Source: Klebsormidium nitens
Lineage: Eukaryota; Streptophyta; Klebsormidiophyceae; Klebsormidiales; Klebsormidiaceae
NCBI GenBank assembly: GCA_000708835.1
Contig: DF238762.1
Span: 1-64,000 of the forward strand
DNA: 64,000 nt
Reading direction: 5' to 3'
Every line of letters starts with the position of its first letter. Within the stretch, counting starts at the first letter, position 1. The notes under the pieces are model-generated. The model saw only the letters and a list, made by a program, of their open reading frames with translations. It was not told the origin of the DNA and searched no databases. This document shows positions 1-9,300 of this stretch, one piece after another. The position numbers and the translations under genes were made by a program.

Positions 1-110
1 AGAATTTGATTCATATATATATCCAGTCAGGCAAGCCTTGCCAGAAAGTACTGACTATTATACAATACTTGTAGCAGGAATAAAACTCTATTATTTTTGA
101 CATTGAGAAG

Positions 111-183
111 TCCCTAGTAGCTCAGTGGTACGAGCAGTCGGCTGTTAACCGAACGGTCGTAGGTTCAATCCCTACCTGGGGAG
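111..183 (+). tRNA. trnN-GUU: tRNA-Asn (GUU)
   Basis: A 73-nt cloverleaf. The acceptor stem TCCCTAG pairs with CTGGGGA, the anticodon loop carries GTT, and the T arm has GTTCAATCC. It reads asparagine codons in plastid translation. CCA is not encoded, as usual in plastids. It lies upstream of ycf20 on the same strand. Confidence 0.95.
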
Positions 184-261
184 GGATTCTTTAAGGAGGG
201 TCGTGAGATTTGTCGCCACCCGAGACAAATCAACGTATTACCTAAATTGTACAAGTGTCTC

Positions 262-636
262 ATGCCCAATTCAATCCCCGTCCTACATACAGGCAGTAGA
301 CAGGGGCTTTCCCTGACTGCAGCTATGCTTTTTCTTCTAGCAGGCTTCTTTCAAGCAACAACTCTATCGACCGTGCTAGGTCAAACAGGGGACTGGGACG
401 TTTTGGCATCTGCGGGCCTTGTAGCACTTACGGAACTTGCGGGGGTCTGTCTTTACAAGTCGTCTTTCCACCTTTTCTTTAAAAAGGCAAAAATCGTATT
501 CGTCTTAGTTAGAAGAATCAAGTTGCCTCTCTCTATTCAGAGCCCTGCGCCTGGTTGGGCTGCGAAGGCAGCGAACATGTGGAAGATTGGACTTGTGTAT
601 GGCCTCTTTGTAGATGGGTTCAAATTGGGTAGCTAA
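262..636 (+). CDS. ycf20: Ycf20 (DUF565 membrane protein)
   Basis: 124-residue protein starting at the ATG at 262. The open frame extends to a TTG at 247, but the ATG is the more natural start. The C-terminal signature NMWKIGLVYGLFVDGFKLGS and the central TGDW motif are typical of the Ycf20/DUF565 family. Two hydrophobic stretches, around residues 20-40 and 48-65, suggest a thylakoid or envelope membrane protein. The biochemical role of the plastid-encoded protein is not settled; nuclear plant homologues have been linked to thermal energy dissipation. The gene is present in algal plastids and absent from land-plant plastid genomes, which supports an algal source. A strong stem-loop follows the stop codon. 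Confidence 0.93.
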   Translation: MPNSIPVLHTGSRQGLSLTAAMLFLLAGFFQATTLSTVLGQTGDWDVLASAGLVALTELAGVCLYKSSFHLFFKKAKIVFVLVRRIKLPLSIQSPAPGWAAKAANMWKIGLVYGLFVDGFKLGS

Positions 637-640
637 AAAA

Positions 641-681
641 GCCCCCGCCTTCCTTTAAAAAAGAAAAGAAGGCGGTGAGGG
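641..681 (+). terminator. Stem-loop after ycf20
   Basis: The C-rich arm CCCCCGCCTTC and the arm GAAGGCGGTGAGGG can pair across an A-rich loop. It lies 5 nt after the ycf20 stop. In plastids such hairpins usually set and protect mRNA 3' ends rather than act as efficient terminators. Confidence 0.65.
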
Positions 682-716
682 CCCCTGTCCAATTGAACGC
701 GTTAGACACAGCGAGC

Positions 717-790
717 GGGCTTGTAGCTCAGTGGACTAGAGCATATGGCTACGAACCATAGTGTCGGGGGTTCGAATCCCTCCTTGCCCA
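717..790 (+). tRNA. trnR-ACG: tRNA-Arg (ACG)
   Basis: A 74-nt tRNA with anticodon ACG in the loop CTACGAA and the T arm GGGTTCGAATCCC. The acceptor stem GGGCTTG/CTTGCCC has internal U-U mismatches, as is also seen in plastid trnR-ACG of plants. It decodes CGN arginine codons. A degenerate copy of its 3' half follows 11 nt downstream. Confidence 0.94.
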
Positions 791-801
791 AAGTCAATAA
801 T

Positions 802-845
802 AACTACAAACCATAATGCCAAGGGTTCGAATCCGTTTTTACCCA
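802..845 (+). pseudogene. Decayed 3' half of trnR-ACG
   Basis: These 44 bases align without gaps to the anticodon-to-acceptor half of the neighbouring trnR-ACG, with about 33 of 44 positions identical. Nearly all differences are G to A or C to T. The anticodon triplet is changed (ACA in place of ACG) and no 5' half is present. The GGGTTCGAATCC T-arm core survives. It looks like a partial tandem duplication drifting toward A+T. A functional tRNA is excluded because the D arm and 5' acceptor strand are missing. Confidence 0.75.
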
Positions 846-1142
846 AAATCTTAACTTTATAATGACAAAATTATTATAGTGAAGACTTTATTGTTTCATT
901 TAGCATTTCATTATAAAAATGATTTGAATGAGTAATATTTTTAGTATTCAATATGCGTAATTGAACGCTTGTGTTTCATTTCAAAAAGGCTTCAAAAGCA
1001 AAGCATTGATGATCGGTTTATATAGAATAGAACCGTCAAGCTTGAAAGAAAAAATAAAAGATAAAATAATGAGAGCAAATTGTCGCGAATAGTAGGATCA
1101 GCTATAAAAAGAATGATTTTCTACTTTGCAAGAGTTGCAAAC
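846..1142. other. AT-rich spacer, no gene seen
   Basis: AT-rich sequence between the trnR relic and the 3' end of tufA. I see no tRNA, no convincing reading frame and no long repeat in it. Confidence 0.6.
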
Positions 1143-1162
1143 GCCCACCTCAGTAGATGGGC
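1143..1162 (-). terminator. Small stem-loop beyond tufA
   Basis: GCCCA and TGGGC arms enclose a 10-nt loop, 16 nt beyond the tufA stop. The T run lies on the plus strand, so it is not a classic rho-independent terminator for tufA. It may stabilise the tufA transcript end. Confidence 0.35.
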
Positions 1163-1177
1163 AGTTTTTTTCTTATG

Positions 1178-2410
1178 CTAGTCAAGCAGTTCGGAGACCA
1201 CGCCTGCACCGACGGTGCGCCCTCCCTCTCGGATTGCAAACCTCATCTGCTTTTCGATTGCAATCGGTTGGATAAGCTCGACATGCATCTTGATCCTGTC
1301 TCCTGGCATGACCATGCGCGTAGATTCGCCAGAGTCATTCCAGCAAGACTCGATGTTTCCAGTGACATCTGTAGTCCGAACATAGAATTGTGGACGGTAT
1401 CCCTTAAAGAAAGGTGAATGTCGTCCTCCTTCTTCTTTTTTAAGGATGTAGACCTGTGCTTCGAACTTTGTGTGGGGCTTGATGGATCCTGGTTTGGCGA
1501 TTACCATTCCTCTCTCGATATCCTGCTTTTGTATACCCCTTAAGAGCATTCCTACATTATCCCCAGCGAGGCTCTGTTCCAGAGTCTTTTGAAACATCTC
1601 CAGCCCTGTAACGGTACTTGTCCGAGTGTCTCTCAGGCCCACCACCTCTACGGTATCTCCAACTCGGATAGATCCTCTCTCAACACGACCTGTTGCAACT
1701 GTCCCCCGTCCTGTAATGGAAAAAACATCTTCAACGGCCATAAGAAAAGGCTTGTCTGTGTCGCGGGTGGGTGTAGGGATGTGCTCGTCCACTTGGTCCA
1801 TAAGTTCAAAGATCTTGTCCACCCATTTGTTTGTTCCCCTTGAGATACTAGCATTTTCTGCACTCAATGCTTCCAGAGCTAGAAGGGCCGAGCCGGAAAC
1901 CACCGGCACGTCGTCCCCGGGGAACTCGTAGTAACTGAGGGTCTCGCGTACCTCCATCTCGACGAGCAGAAGAAGCTCTTCGTCGTCTACTTGGTCCTCT
2001 TTGTTTAAGAATACGACCACAGTCGGTACCCCAACCTGCTTAGCAAGCAAGATGTGCTCCTTAGTTTGGGGCATAGGCCCGTCAGCCCCCGAGACGACGA
2101 GAATAGCACCGTCCATCTGTGCTGCTCCTGTGATCATGTTCTTTACATAGTCTGCGTGTCCAGGACAGTCAACGTGGGCATAGTGCCTGTTCTCTGTTTC
2201 ATATTCTACGTGGGCGGTATTAATGGTAATGCCCCGTGCCCTCTCTTCGGGCGCAGCATCAATTTCATCATACTTTTTAGGCGTAAGACCGCTGTTGGCA
2301 GCAAGCGTCATTGTAATTGCTGCAGTAAGGGTGGTCTTTCCATGATCTACATGACCAATTGTGCCAATGTTTACATGAGGCTTCTTACGCTCAAATTTTT
2401 CTCTTGCCAT
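1178..2410 (-). CDS. tufA: Elongation factor Tu
   Basis: 410-residue EF-Tu, the GTPase that brings aminoacyl-tRNA to the plastid ribosome. All G motifs are visible: GHVDHGKT near residue 19 (P-loop), [13 protein letters not shown] (switch I), DCPGHADY (switch II), NKED (guanine specificity) and SGSALLAL. Domains 2 and 3 follow, ending in [15 protein letters not shown]. The start is taken at the ATG at 2410 (MAREKFERK), the family's conserved N terminus. The open frame runs 48 codons further upstream without family similarity. Plastid tufA is normal in green algae and was transferred to the nucleus in land plants. The length matches plastid EF-Tu (about 409). Confidence 0.98.
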   Translation of the reverse strand: MAREKFERKKPHVNIGTIGHVDHGKTTLTAAITMTLAANSGLTPKKYDEIDAAPEERARGITINTAHVEYETENRHYAHVDCPGHADYVKNMITGAAQMDGAILVVSGADGPMPQTKEHILLAKQVGVPTVVVFLNKEDQVDDEELLLLVEMEVRETLSYYEFPGDDVPVVSGSALLALEALSAENASISRGTNKWVDKIFELMDQVDEHIPTPTRDTDKPFLMAVEDVFSITGRGTVATGRVERGSIRVGDTVEVVGLRDTRTSTVTGLEMFQKTLEQSLAGDNVGMLLRGIQKQDIERGMVIAKPGSIKPHTKFEAQVYILKKEEGGRHSPFFKGYRPQFYVRTTDVTGNIESCWNDSGESTRMVMPGDRIKMHVELIQPIAIEKQMRFAIREGGRTVGAGVVSELLD

Positions 2411-2582
2411 GTGAACTCTCCCATCATTGGGTAGCTTATCTTGGGTACAGGTCTCAGTCCTTGTCCCTGGGAGCCCATTGCCTAAGCACGATGCCAACAA
2501 GCTTTTATCCCATATCCTCTTTCCTTGTGGACCAGATAGGGAGGGCAATTGCAAATCGACTCAGGCTGAACTGCCTAGGGTC

Positions 2583-2661
2583 TGCCGCCACTCGGACTCG
2601 AACCGAGATGCTCGCGCACTGCCTCCTAAGGGCAGCGTGTCTACCATTTCACCATAGCGGC
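2583..2661 (-). tRNA. trnL-UAG: tRNA-Leu (UAG)
   Basis: Type II tRNA on the minus strand. The acceptor stem starts GCCGCTA, the anticodon stem CTGCC/GGCAG encloses a loop with TAG, a short variable arm follows, and the T arm is CGGTTCGAGTCCG. It decodes CUN leucine codons. Upstream on the same strand comes trnP. Confidence 0.94.
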
Positions 2662-2699
2662 TTGTTTATGCAGTATAGTAGCATACTATGCGTATCTGT

Positions 2700-2738
2700 A
2701 CAAGGGGGCAATGGGAGGCTGCTAGCCCCCCTCCTTGT
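2700..2738. other. Stem-loop between trnL and trnP
   Basis: ACAAGGGGG and CCCCCTCCTTGT arms can form an imperfect hairpin. It could be a processing or transcript-end structure between the two tRNA genes. Confidence 0.4.
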
Positions 2739-2772
2739 GGCCTTGCTCCAGGAAGGGAGCGCCTAGTGCCCC

Positions 2773-2846
2773 TCGGAGCAGCGGGATTCGAACCCACGGC
2801 CTCCATCACCCCAAGATGGCACGCTACCAAGCTGCGCTATGCTCCG
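2773..2846 (-). tRNA. trnP-UGG: tRNA-Pro (UGG)
   Basis: 74-nt tRNA on the minus strand with acceptor start CGGAGCA, anticodon TGG in the loop CTTGGGG, and T arm GGGTTCGAATCCC. The discriminator base is A. It decodes proline codons. Confidence 0.94.
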
Positions 2847-2894
2847 TGCTTGGACAGCTCTATTGTACACTGGCAGATGGCTGAGCTTGGAAGC

Positions 2895-3239
2895 TTAGGC
2901 TGGAACTTGCAGTTGTTGCCCATGTGCCTCGATGCTATCCACTAGCAATCGGGTGAATCTACGACGATGGCCCTGCTTACGACGGCTTTTTTTCTTTGCC
3001 CTTCTTCGCAACACAACTTGTTTCTCTGCTTTCAGGGTATGCATTACCCTTGCCCTGACAAGGGCGCCCCCTACCCAAGGCCTCCCAACTCCAATCTCCG
3101 ATTGGTTCCGCACCATAAGCACTCGACACAACACCACTTTGGTGCCTGGCATCAGAGAGGGCATACAGGGTACGTCGTAGAACCTACCAGGCTCCATCCG
3201 AAGTTGCTGACCCCCTGTCTCGACAATTGCATATACCAT
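2895..3239 (-). CDS. rpl21: 50S ribosomal protein L21
   Basis: About 114 residues from the ATG at 3239 (MVYAIVETGGQQLR). An upstream in-frame ATG at 3257 is also possible. The N terminus YAIVETGGQQ, the central KVVLCRVLMV strand and the basic KKKSRRKQGHRRRFTRLLV segment are typical of bacterial-type L21, which binds 23S rRNA. The gene is found in plastids of algae and some early land plants and lost from most angiosperm plastids. It stands divergent from ndhF. Confidence 0.93.
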   Translation of the reverse strand: MVYAIVETGGQQLRMEPGRFYDVPCMPSLMPGTKVVLCRVLMVRNQSEIGVGRPWVGGALVRARVMHTLKAEKQVVLRRRAKKKSRRKQGHRRRFTRLLVDSIEAHGQQLQVPA

Positions 3240-3257
3240 AGACTTCACGCAATCCAC

Positions 3258-3822
3258 TGTGTCTAGTCAAGAGGGATGCATAATAAGCAGGCGAGCAAGA
3301 GCTAAGCCTATCCCGCAGTGTAAGTGTCGATGGGCACAAAGGTCAAGCACCCCGGCCCGAATCATAGAATAAGGTATGAAATGAAGTCAGAACAAAGTTG
3401 ATCTTTTTTGATAAGTAAAACGAAAGAGTTGCCCCTGACCCTCTTTTATGGTATGCTAGATTTAATGTATGTACAATTTGAGAAAAATGGCCAGCAAAAG
3501 GTATAATAAACAAGGATAGCACACCAAATACTCAAACCATTTTTTTCGTCGTGCGGCAGACCTAAGCCCAAGCTTTCTTATTTGGTTCCAATTCTTCCAC
3601 TTGCCTTTCCTTTCAATAGGCATGGTGTTTTGAAGACATCTTAGATATGCTTCTGGTAGTAAGATAAGAGATGAGAAAAAGTACATATACGAACAATTGC
3701 AAGCCCCTAAAAAAAGAAGCCAGATCCTGATGAAAAGGGATAGGGGTAAACCCAAAACCTAATACTCTTTCTAGAGAAAGAAAGGGCCTGGTCCTTGGTG
3801 TGGGCTTGCGCAGAGGAGGCTT
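3258..3822. other. Spacer rpl21-ndhF with an unassigned minus-strand ORF
   Basis: 565-bp intergenic stretch. It contains an open frame of 97 codons on the minus strand (3462-3755), with a hydrophobic start, a basic middle (ERKGKWKNWN, RSAARRKKW) and a hydrophobic end. I recognise no plastid gene in it, and it has no obvious ribosome binding site. No tRNA was seen. It may simply be an open spacer. Confidence 0.4.
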
Positions 3823-5751
3823 ATGAACGAATGGCTTTATGAATCCGCCTGGCTTGTCGCAATCCTGCCATACTTTGCCTCTCTGGTAGCCGGGGGGGGC
3901 TTGCTCGTTCTGCGCAAGGCAACGCGCAGCCTCCGGGAATGGCACCGGACCTTTCTGATGGGCAGCTTAGCAACGTCTATGATCTTGTCCTTTTTACTCG
4001 TGCAGGCTCAGCTGGGCGGATCCGGACCCTACCGCTGGGCAATGGACTGGATAGTTTCAGGGCACCTGCGCTTGCAGATGGGTTATCTAGTGGATCCTTT
4101 GAGCTCTATGATGCTTGTACTCATCACTACGGTGGGGTTAGTTGTCATGTTATACAGCCACAAGTATATGGCCTATGACCAGGGATACGTCCGCTTTTTT
4201 GTTTATCTTAGCTTGTTCACCGCGTCGATGCTAGGTCTGGTGCTTAGCCCTAATTTGGTCCAAGTATACGTGTTCTGGGAACTTGTGGGCATGTGCTCTT
4301 ACCTGCTGATAGGTTTTTGGCCAAATCGGTTAGGAGCTGCTAAGGCCTGCCAGAAAGCGTTTGTTACAAATAGGATAGGAGACTTTGGTCTCTTGCTTGG
4401 CATTCTTGGGCTCTACTGGGCTACCGGCAGCCTTGAGTTTGGGGAGATTGCGGAGCGGCTTGCCCGTTTGCTAGCATCTCAAGCACTTGGTCTTTTCTTT
4501 CCTACCCTCTGCTGCCTGCTTTTACTCTTGGGGCCGTTAGCCAAGTCCGCGCAGATCCCCCTTCATGTCTGGCTGCCGGATGCTATGGAAGGACCCACAC
4601 CCATCTCCGCTCTTATCCATGCCGCTACAATGGTTGCAGCAGGAGTCTTCCTTATAGCTCGTATGTGCCCCATCTTCCAGCAACTGGGCACGGTAATGGA
4701 GACAATGGCTTGGGCTGGTGCACTCACTTCGCTCCTCGGAGCCAGCATCGCGCTGACACAAACTGACCTTAAGAAGGGGCTTGCTTATTCTACAATGTCT
4801 CAGCTTGGGTACATGGTCATGGCCATGGGAATAGGGTCTTACGAGGCGGGTCTCTTCCATCTTGTAACCCATGCTTATTCCAAAGCCTTGCTCTTCTTAG
4901 GGGCCGGCTCCGTTATTCATGGCATGGAACCTTTAGTCGGGTGGGATCCCGCCAAGAGCCAAAACATGCTACTAATGGGAGGTCTTAGGAGATTCATGCC
5001 AATCACAGGAACCACATTTCTTCTTGGCACCCTATCGATTTGTGGTATCCCACCCCTCGCATGCTTCTGGTCCAAGGATGCGATATTGGCAGGGGCCTGG
5101 GCAGCCCACCCTATTCTATGGACAATTGCTTGGACCACAGCGGGTATGACAGGGCTATACATGCTCCGCATATACCTGCTCACCTTCGAAGGACGCTTCC
5201 GGGGAGGGTCACTACTGCCTTATCGGAGTCATCAAAAGGCTAAGCCTCAAGAAGATGGAGGTATGACGTCATGCCTTCTCATACTCGCCCTGCCTACCGT
5301 GGCAATTGGTTGGATGAATACTCCTTGGTTTCATCTCGGGCCCGGCCCATCTCCGAGTCTGATTGCATTTAGCAGCATGGCAGTAAGCTCAGTTGGGATT
5401 GCTCTGCTGGGAGGTTGTGTGGCTTTCTTAGCCTACCAAAGGGCCACACTTGGACTCAGCGGACTTTCTTACCAATGGCCACAGCTCCACCGTGCCTCTT
5501 ATAATCGCTGGCACATCGATGAAATCTACGATAGATCATGGGTGCGAACGAATCAGATCTTAGCTGAGAGAGCATCTGCCTTAGATAGCTGGTGGATTGA
5601 TGGTGTGGCGAATGGGGCTGGACTCATAGGGCTTGTCTCAGGTCAAGCGAACAGGGCTTGGCAAGGGGGCAACTTGACCTACTATGCGTTGAGCATGACC
5701 ATCGCGCTAGTAAGTCTGCTTGCCATAGTCACTTTTTCAACTCTCCCCTAA
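3823..5751 (+). CDS. ndhF: NAD(P)H dehydrogenase subunit 5 (NdhF)
   Basis: 642-residue antiporter-like membrane subunit of the thylakoid NDH complex, which moves protons during cyclic electron flow from PSI to plastoquinone. About 15 hydrophobic helices run through the protein. Conserved blocks include FVYLSLFTASMLGLVL, WELVGMCSYLLIGFW (Glu in the helix) and LHVWLPDAMEGPTPISALIHAATMVAAGVFL, plus the Lys-containing DLKKGLAYSTMSQLGYM. It is shorter than land-plant NdhF (about 740) because the variable C-terminal part is reduced. The C terminus DEIYDRSWVRTNQ is still recognisable. It is the one ndh gene on the plus strand here. Confidence 0.97.
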   Translation: MNEWLYESAWLVAILPYFASLVAGGGLLVLRKATRSLREWHRTFLMGSLATSMILSFLLVQAQLGGSGPYRWAMDWIVSGHLRLQMGYLVDPLSSMMLVLITTVGLVVMLYSHKYMAYDQGYVRFFVYLSLFTASMLGLVLSPNLVQVYVFWELVGMCSYLLIGFWPNRLGAAKACQKAFVTNRIGDFGLLLGILGLYWATGSLEFGEIAERLARLLASQALGLFFPTLCCLLLLLGPLAKSAQIPLHVWLPDAMEGPTPISALIHAATMVAAGVFLIARMCPIFQQLGTVMETMAWAGALTSLLGASIALTQTDLKKGLAYSTMSQLGYMVMAMGIGSYEAGLFHLVTHAYSKALLFLGAGSVIHGMEPLVGWDPAKSQNMLLMGGLRRFMPITGTTFLLGTLSICGIPPLACFWSKDAILAGAWAAHPILWTIAWTTAGMTGLYMLRIYLLTFEGRFRGGSLLPYRSHQKAKPQEDGGMTSCLLILALPTVAIGWMNTPWFHLGPGPSPSLIAFSSMAVSSVGIALLGGCVAFLAYQRATLGLSGLSYQWPQLHRASYNRWHIDEIYDRSWVRTNQILAERASALDSWWIDGVANGAGLIGLVSGQANRAWQGGNLTYYALSMTIALVSLLAIVTFSTLP

Positions 5752-6101
5752 TCAGCCATTAGGATCCTTCTGATCTGTGAACAAAAGCTTATTTCTTTTA
5801 TAATGGGCGTCTACTCTTTAAAAATGAACTCGGAAAGTAGTCACGTCACCCATGCTTTGCTCAAAGCTTTCACACCAAACCTATTTATTGGCCTCTAGAT
5901 CTCAATTCCATCTTCAAAAATCTCTAGGCTCTTCTATTGGTCCAACTACTCAGTATTGTAAAGCTAGGGAATGCAGCTCTATGCTATATCAACCAAGGCG
6001 AACGAAACGTCGGTTTATACAAGCCACCCAAGGCTGCTACTCTCTCGAAAGCCAGCCTTAAACCCATGCATCCAAGTCCTATAACGACAAAAAGTATTAT
6101 T
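5752..6101. other. Spacer ndhF-rpl32
   Basis: 350 bp without a convincing gene. Overlapping open frames exist but lack similarity or start signals. It should contain the rpl32 leader. Confidence 0.5.
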
Positions 6102-6329
6102 ATGGCTGTTCCAAAGAAGAGGGCCTCTAAGACAAAAAAGAGGACGCGAAAGTCTGCATGGAACCAGAAAGCAATTCAAGAGGCTAGAAACTCATTCTCG
6201 CTATCGAAAGCAGTTCTTACTCGTCGTACGCACTTTGTATATCGAAAGGATCAAAACCCAAAAGACCCTCCTAAGGGCTTTGGGAATAGGGAAGGGATTC
6301 TTATAAATAAAAATAGCCCAGTGGAGTGA
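6102..6329 (+). CDS. rpl32: 50S ribosomal protein L32
   Basis: 75-residue basic protein. The start MAVPKKRASKTKKRTRKS is the family signature, followed by WNQKAIQEARNSFSLSKAV. It is somewhat longer than bacterial L32, with a hydrophilic tail ending in NKNSPVE. The start ATG at 6102 is fixed by this motif, although the frame is open well upstream. The order ndhF-rpl32 is the same as in land-plant plastids. A G/C-rich hairpin follows. Confidence 0.95.
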   Translation: MAVPKKRASKTKKRTRKSAWNQKAIQEARNSFSLSKAVLTRRTHFVYRKDQNPKDPPKGFGNREGILINKNSPVE

Positions 6330-6331
6330 GA

Positions 6332-6361
6332 CCCCTCCCCCCCATAAAGGGGGGGGAGAGG
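6332..6361 (+). terminator. Stem-loop after rpl32
   Basis: A run of C (CCCCTCCCCCCCC) followed after ATAAA by a run of G and GAGAGG makes a very G/C-rich hairpin a few nt after the rpl32 stop and 36 nt before ycf1. Confidence 0.65.
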
Positions 6362-6396
6362 CTTATCATGTCTGCTCTATCATTAAAAACTGACAA

Positions 6397-9300
6397 ATGA
6401 ATCCAATATCTTTAAATGTTTATCATGCTGCTTTGTACACTGTGGGAGCCATTGGGGGATGTTTGAGTGCTAACCCTGTTCTGTGCATTGGAATAGTCTA
6501 TGGTTTTATGGGAACTCAGTCCCTGCACCTGGTCCATGTCCTAGCGGCGCGTGCTTTCTACATGCATGGCAATCTTCTAGGGGGGGTGTGCATTGGGTCC
6601 ATGTTGCTTGGACAGGCAGTGCTCGTCACTATCGAATTTTGGGGGTGGGCTCAACCTTTAGCTATTCGCTGGCGTTATAATGCGGCCTTTGTTACGGCCA
6701 TCTCTTTATCCATGTGTCTGGTGGGCTTGGTGATTCCTCGAGATCCAATTGTGGCGTCGGCGATTCGCCACGATGTTAAGATCTTTACACCTTTGGCAGA
6801 CTTGCCAATAGAGGTAAAGAGTTTGCGTGATCCTCGTGTTTTGCTCTACTCTATTTTGTGCACAAGCTTATATGTCTTGATTCCCCGTGGTGGGGCCAGC
6901 TTGGTAAACGATCTAACCTCTGTTTTGGGCTTTTCTCATGGAACAAAGCCAGTCTTCTTGTGGGGAACCCTTTTAGGGTATGGAATTGGCAACCTTTTAT
7001 TCTATGCGAGCCTGTACTTGAGCCGATCCATCACGAGTCTGGTTACTAAAAGGACGTTTTACCAGCTGATCAGCCCCCTTAGCCGCGTGTTAAGTGGGAT
7101 GGTTTACGCGACAATGTTCATACAGTTCCGAACAAGTCCCTTTGAGATAGAATATAGCTTGATGCAGCTAAGAGAGGCCCGTACTCAGACTCTCTTGATT
7201 GCCCAGGACCGGGTAAGCGACTGGGTGCCGAGCATTGCCAAGCAACGCCTTGCTCTCTATGGCCGAGTTTATCAGATGGAAGAAGAAATGGGCGCATTCA
7301 ACCAGCTCTTACTTCGCTCCTTAGTCGATGAGAAGAACAGCCTTCAATCGGTCAATCTATTACCAGATCTGTGCGAGCAGCCTGTCCTCAAAGGCCTAGA
7401 GACAGAGATTGAGGTGCTTCCTACTGCGGGTCTTTCACCTAGTGTTTCAAGTGAGACTCGCTCAGATGGAGAAAGCTTGCTGAAAAAAGAGGGGGCAACT
7501 CTTTTGGAAAGACAGGCGCTGGGTCAGAACCTTCTCATCCAACCCCCCTATGAGAGGATTACTCCCCAAGAGTATGTAGAAGAGAGCAGAGGCTTTGCTT
7601 TTCCCTGGGAAAAAGAGGATCTCGCTCATCGCCTAAGTCCTCTTTCTTTGCCAAAAGGACGGGTATTAGGCTCATGGCACACTTACGCCTTTGGTTCGAA
7701 AGCAGAGAAACCGTGGTTTACGGCTTTTTCTGAATACCAAGAAGAGCAGAGGTCGTCATCTCGCTCCGCCAACACTGACTGGGAACAAGACATTCTTTTG
7801 CCTACAAGGCGCAGGTATCCTTCATGGTGGGGGGGAGCCAGTCGAAAGAGACAGAAGCAGGGCTTAGTACAACAGCAAAACAACAAGGGTCTTTTGCCTA
7901 AAGTGCCTGCTAACCTTAGGGTGCTACCATGGGATAGAGCCAGAAACCGTAAGCCGAGATGGGCACCGAGCACCTTGAAGTGGATGAAGTCTGAGATGGT
8001 TGTAAATGCGGCTGAAGACATAAAACGTCAAGCAAGACGTACGATTTTGATTCGTCAAAAAGAAAAACCTCGCCGTAGGCTCAAGCATAAAAGTTTGAAA
8101 ACAAGACTGAAAGGGTTTCCGATTAAAAAACAGCGGACAAGGGAGGGACAAGTGCTGCATACGCTTGGTACTGCTTTGCAACCCCCCAATGGTATCTTGC
8201 TTACTCATGTCCCTTTACAAGCCAACTCTGAGCAGGTTCAAAGACTCTTCGAAGGTCATACATTAGAGAGGCTAAGACGGGTGTTTCAACTCTGGGAGCG
8301 GCGTTCGACGTCTAGCGCCTTGCTCTTATTCAAGCAGAGAACAAAAGGCTGGTTTAGCTCCGAAGACGTGTATCAAGACGTGGTTCAGCGTCTGTTTTCC
8401 CCCAGCGAAGCCTTGTTCGATTACTGTGTGCGTCTTATGGCCTATGCCCAACATCAAAGGGCTTTTGCTTGTGTGATGCGGCCTCAGACCCACCTAGCAT
8501 GGCCCGAGCTTGATAGAGCGCCTCGCCTATGTCTTTCTATAATACCGGGTCTTGCTCGTACCCGACCCGGCTATCAGGTCCAGGAACGGATTGCAGACAT
8601 CTATGTCTACCTCTATGGCAAAAAAGAAGAAGCTCAAGACATGATGAAGGAGCTAAGATTGCCCTCTTTTCCTAAAGAGCGAGACAAGAGGGACCTCGCA
8701 GCCCGACGCCTAGGGAAGCCACAAATGTTAGCCATCTTAGAATCAAGAATGCTACGCCAGAGAGCAAGACAGGGGCGCAGGGTACCTCTTCGTCTTGAGT
8801 CGGAGGGGAGGCTGACCCTCCCATCTTCCCTACCCCGTAAGCTTCACTCTTGGGCAAAAGGGCTTTTCACCCACACTGCAGGTTTCCTAGCGGAAAAGCT
8901 CTTCCGACGCAATGGCTCGGAGGCAACCTCCTCTTTCAGACCAACCCGACCCTTGCATTCTTATGCAAGAGGCCAACGGTGGGCAAACAATCCGGATGCA
9001 CGGCTCCCTACCGGCCCGCCGGGCCAATTTCCTTTTCTACTGGTTCCGAGGCTGCTGGAAGCACTGAGCAATAAATCTCTCCAACCCTCTGATAGAAGGC
9101 TGCCCTTCCCCCAGTTACGTTCTCTTGTCCAAGCTCCAGGTCTTAAATCTTCTCGTTTAGGCCCTCGCCCCGCGTGCCATCGACCTGGCTTGCTCTCTCG
9201 CTCCATGGATCCCATCACCACAAACCTGGTCGCAACGACCCCTGCCCCCCAGGGTCCTGGAGATAGGGCGCGCCGACAGTCCCTACGCAAGCAGGCTCTC

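Noticed and set aside
790-845. A second functional trnR or another tRNA
   Set aside because: Only the 3' half is present, and neither a D arm nor a 5' acceptor strand can be built.
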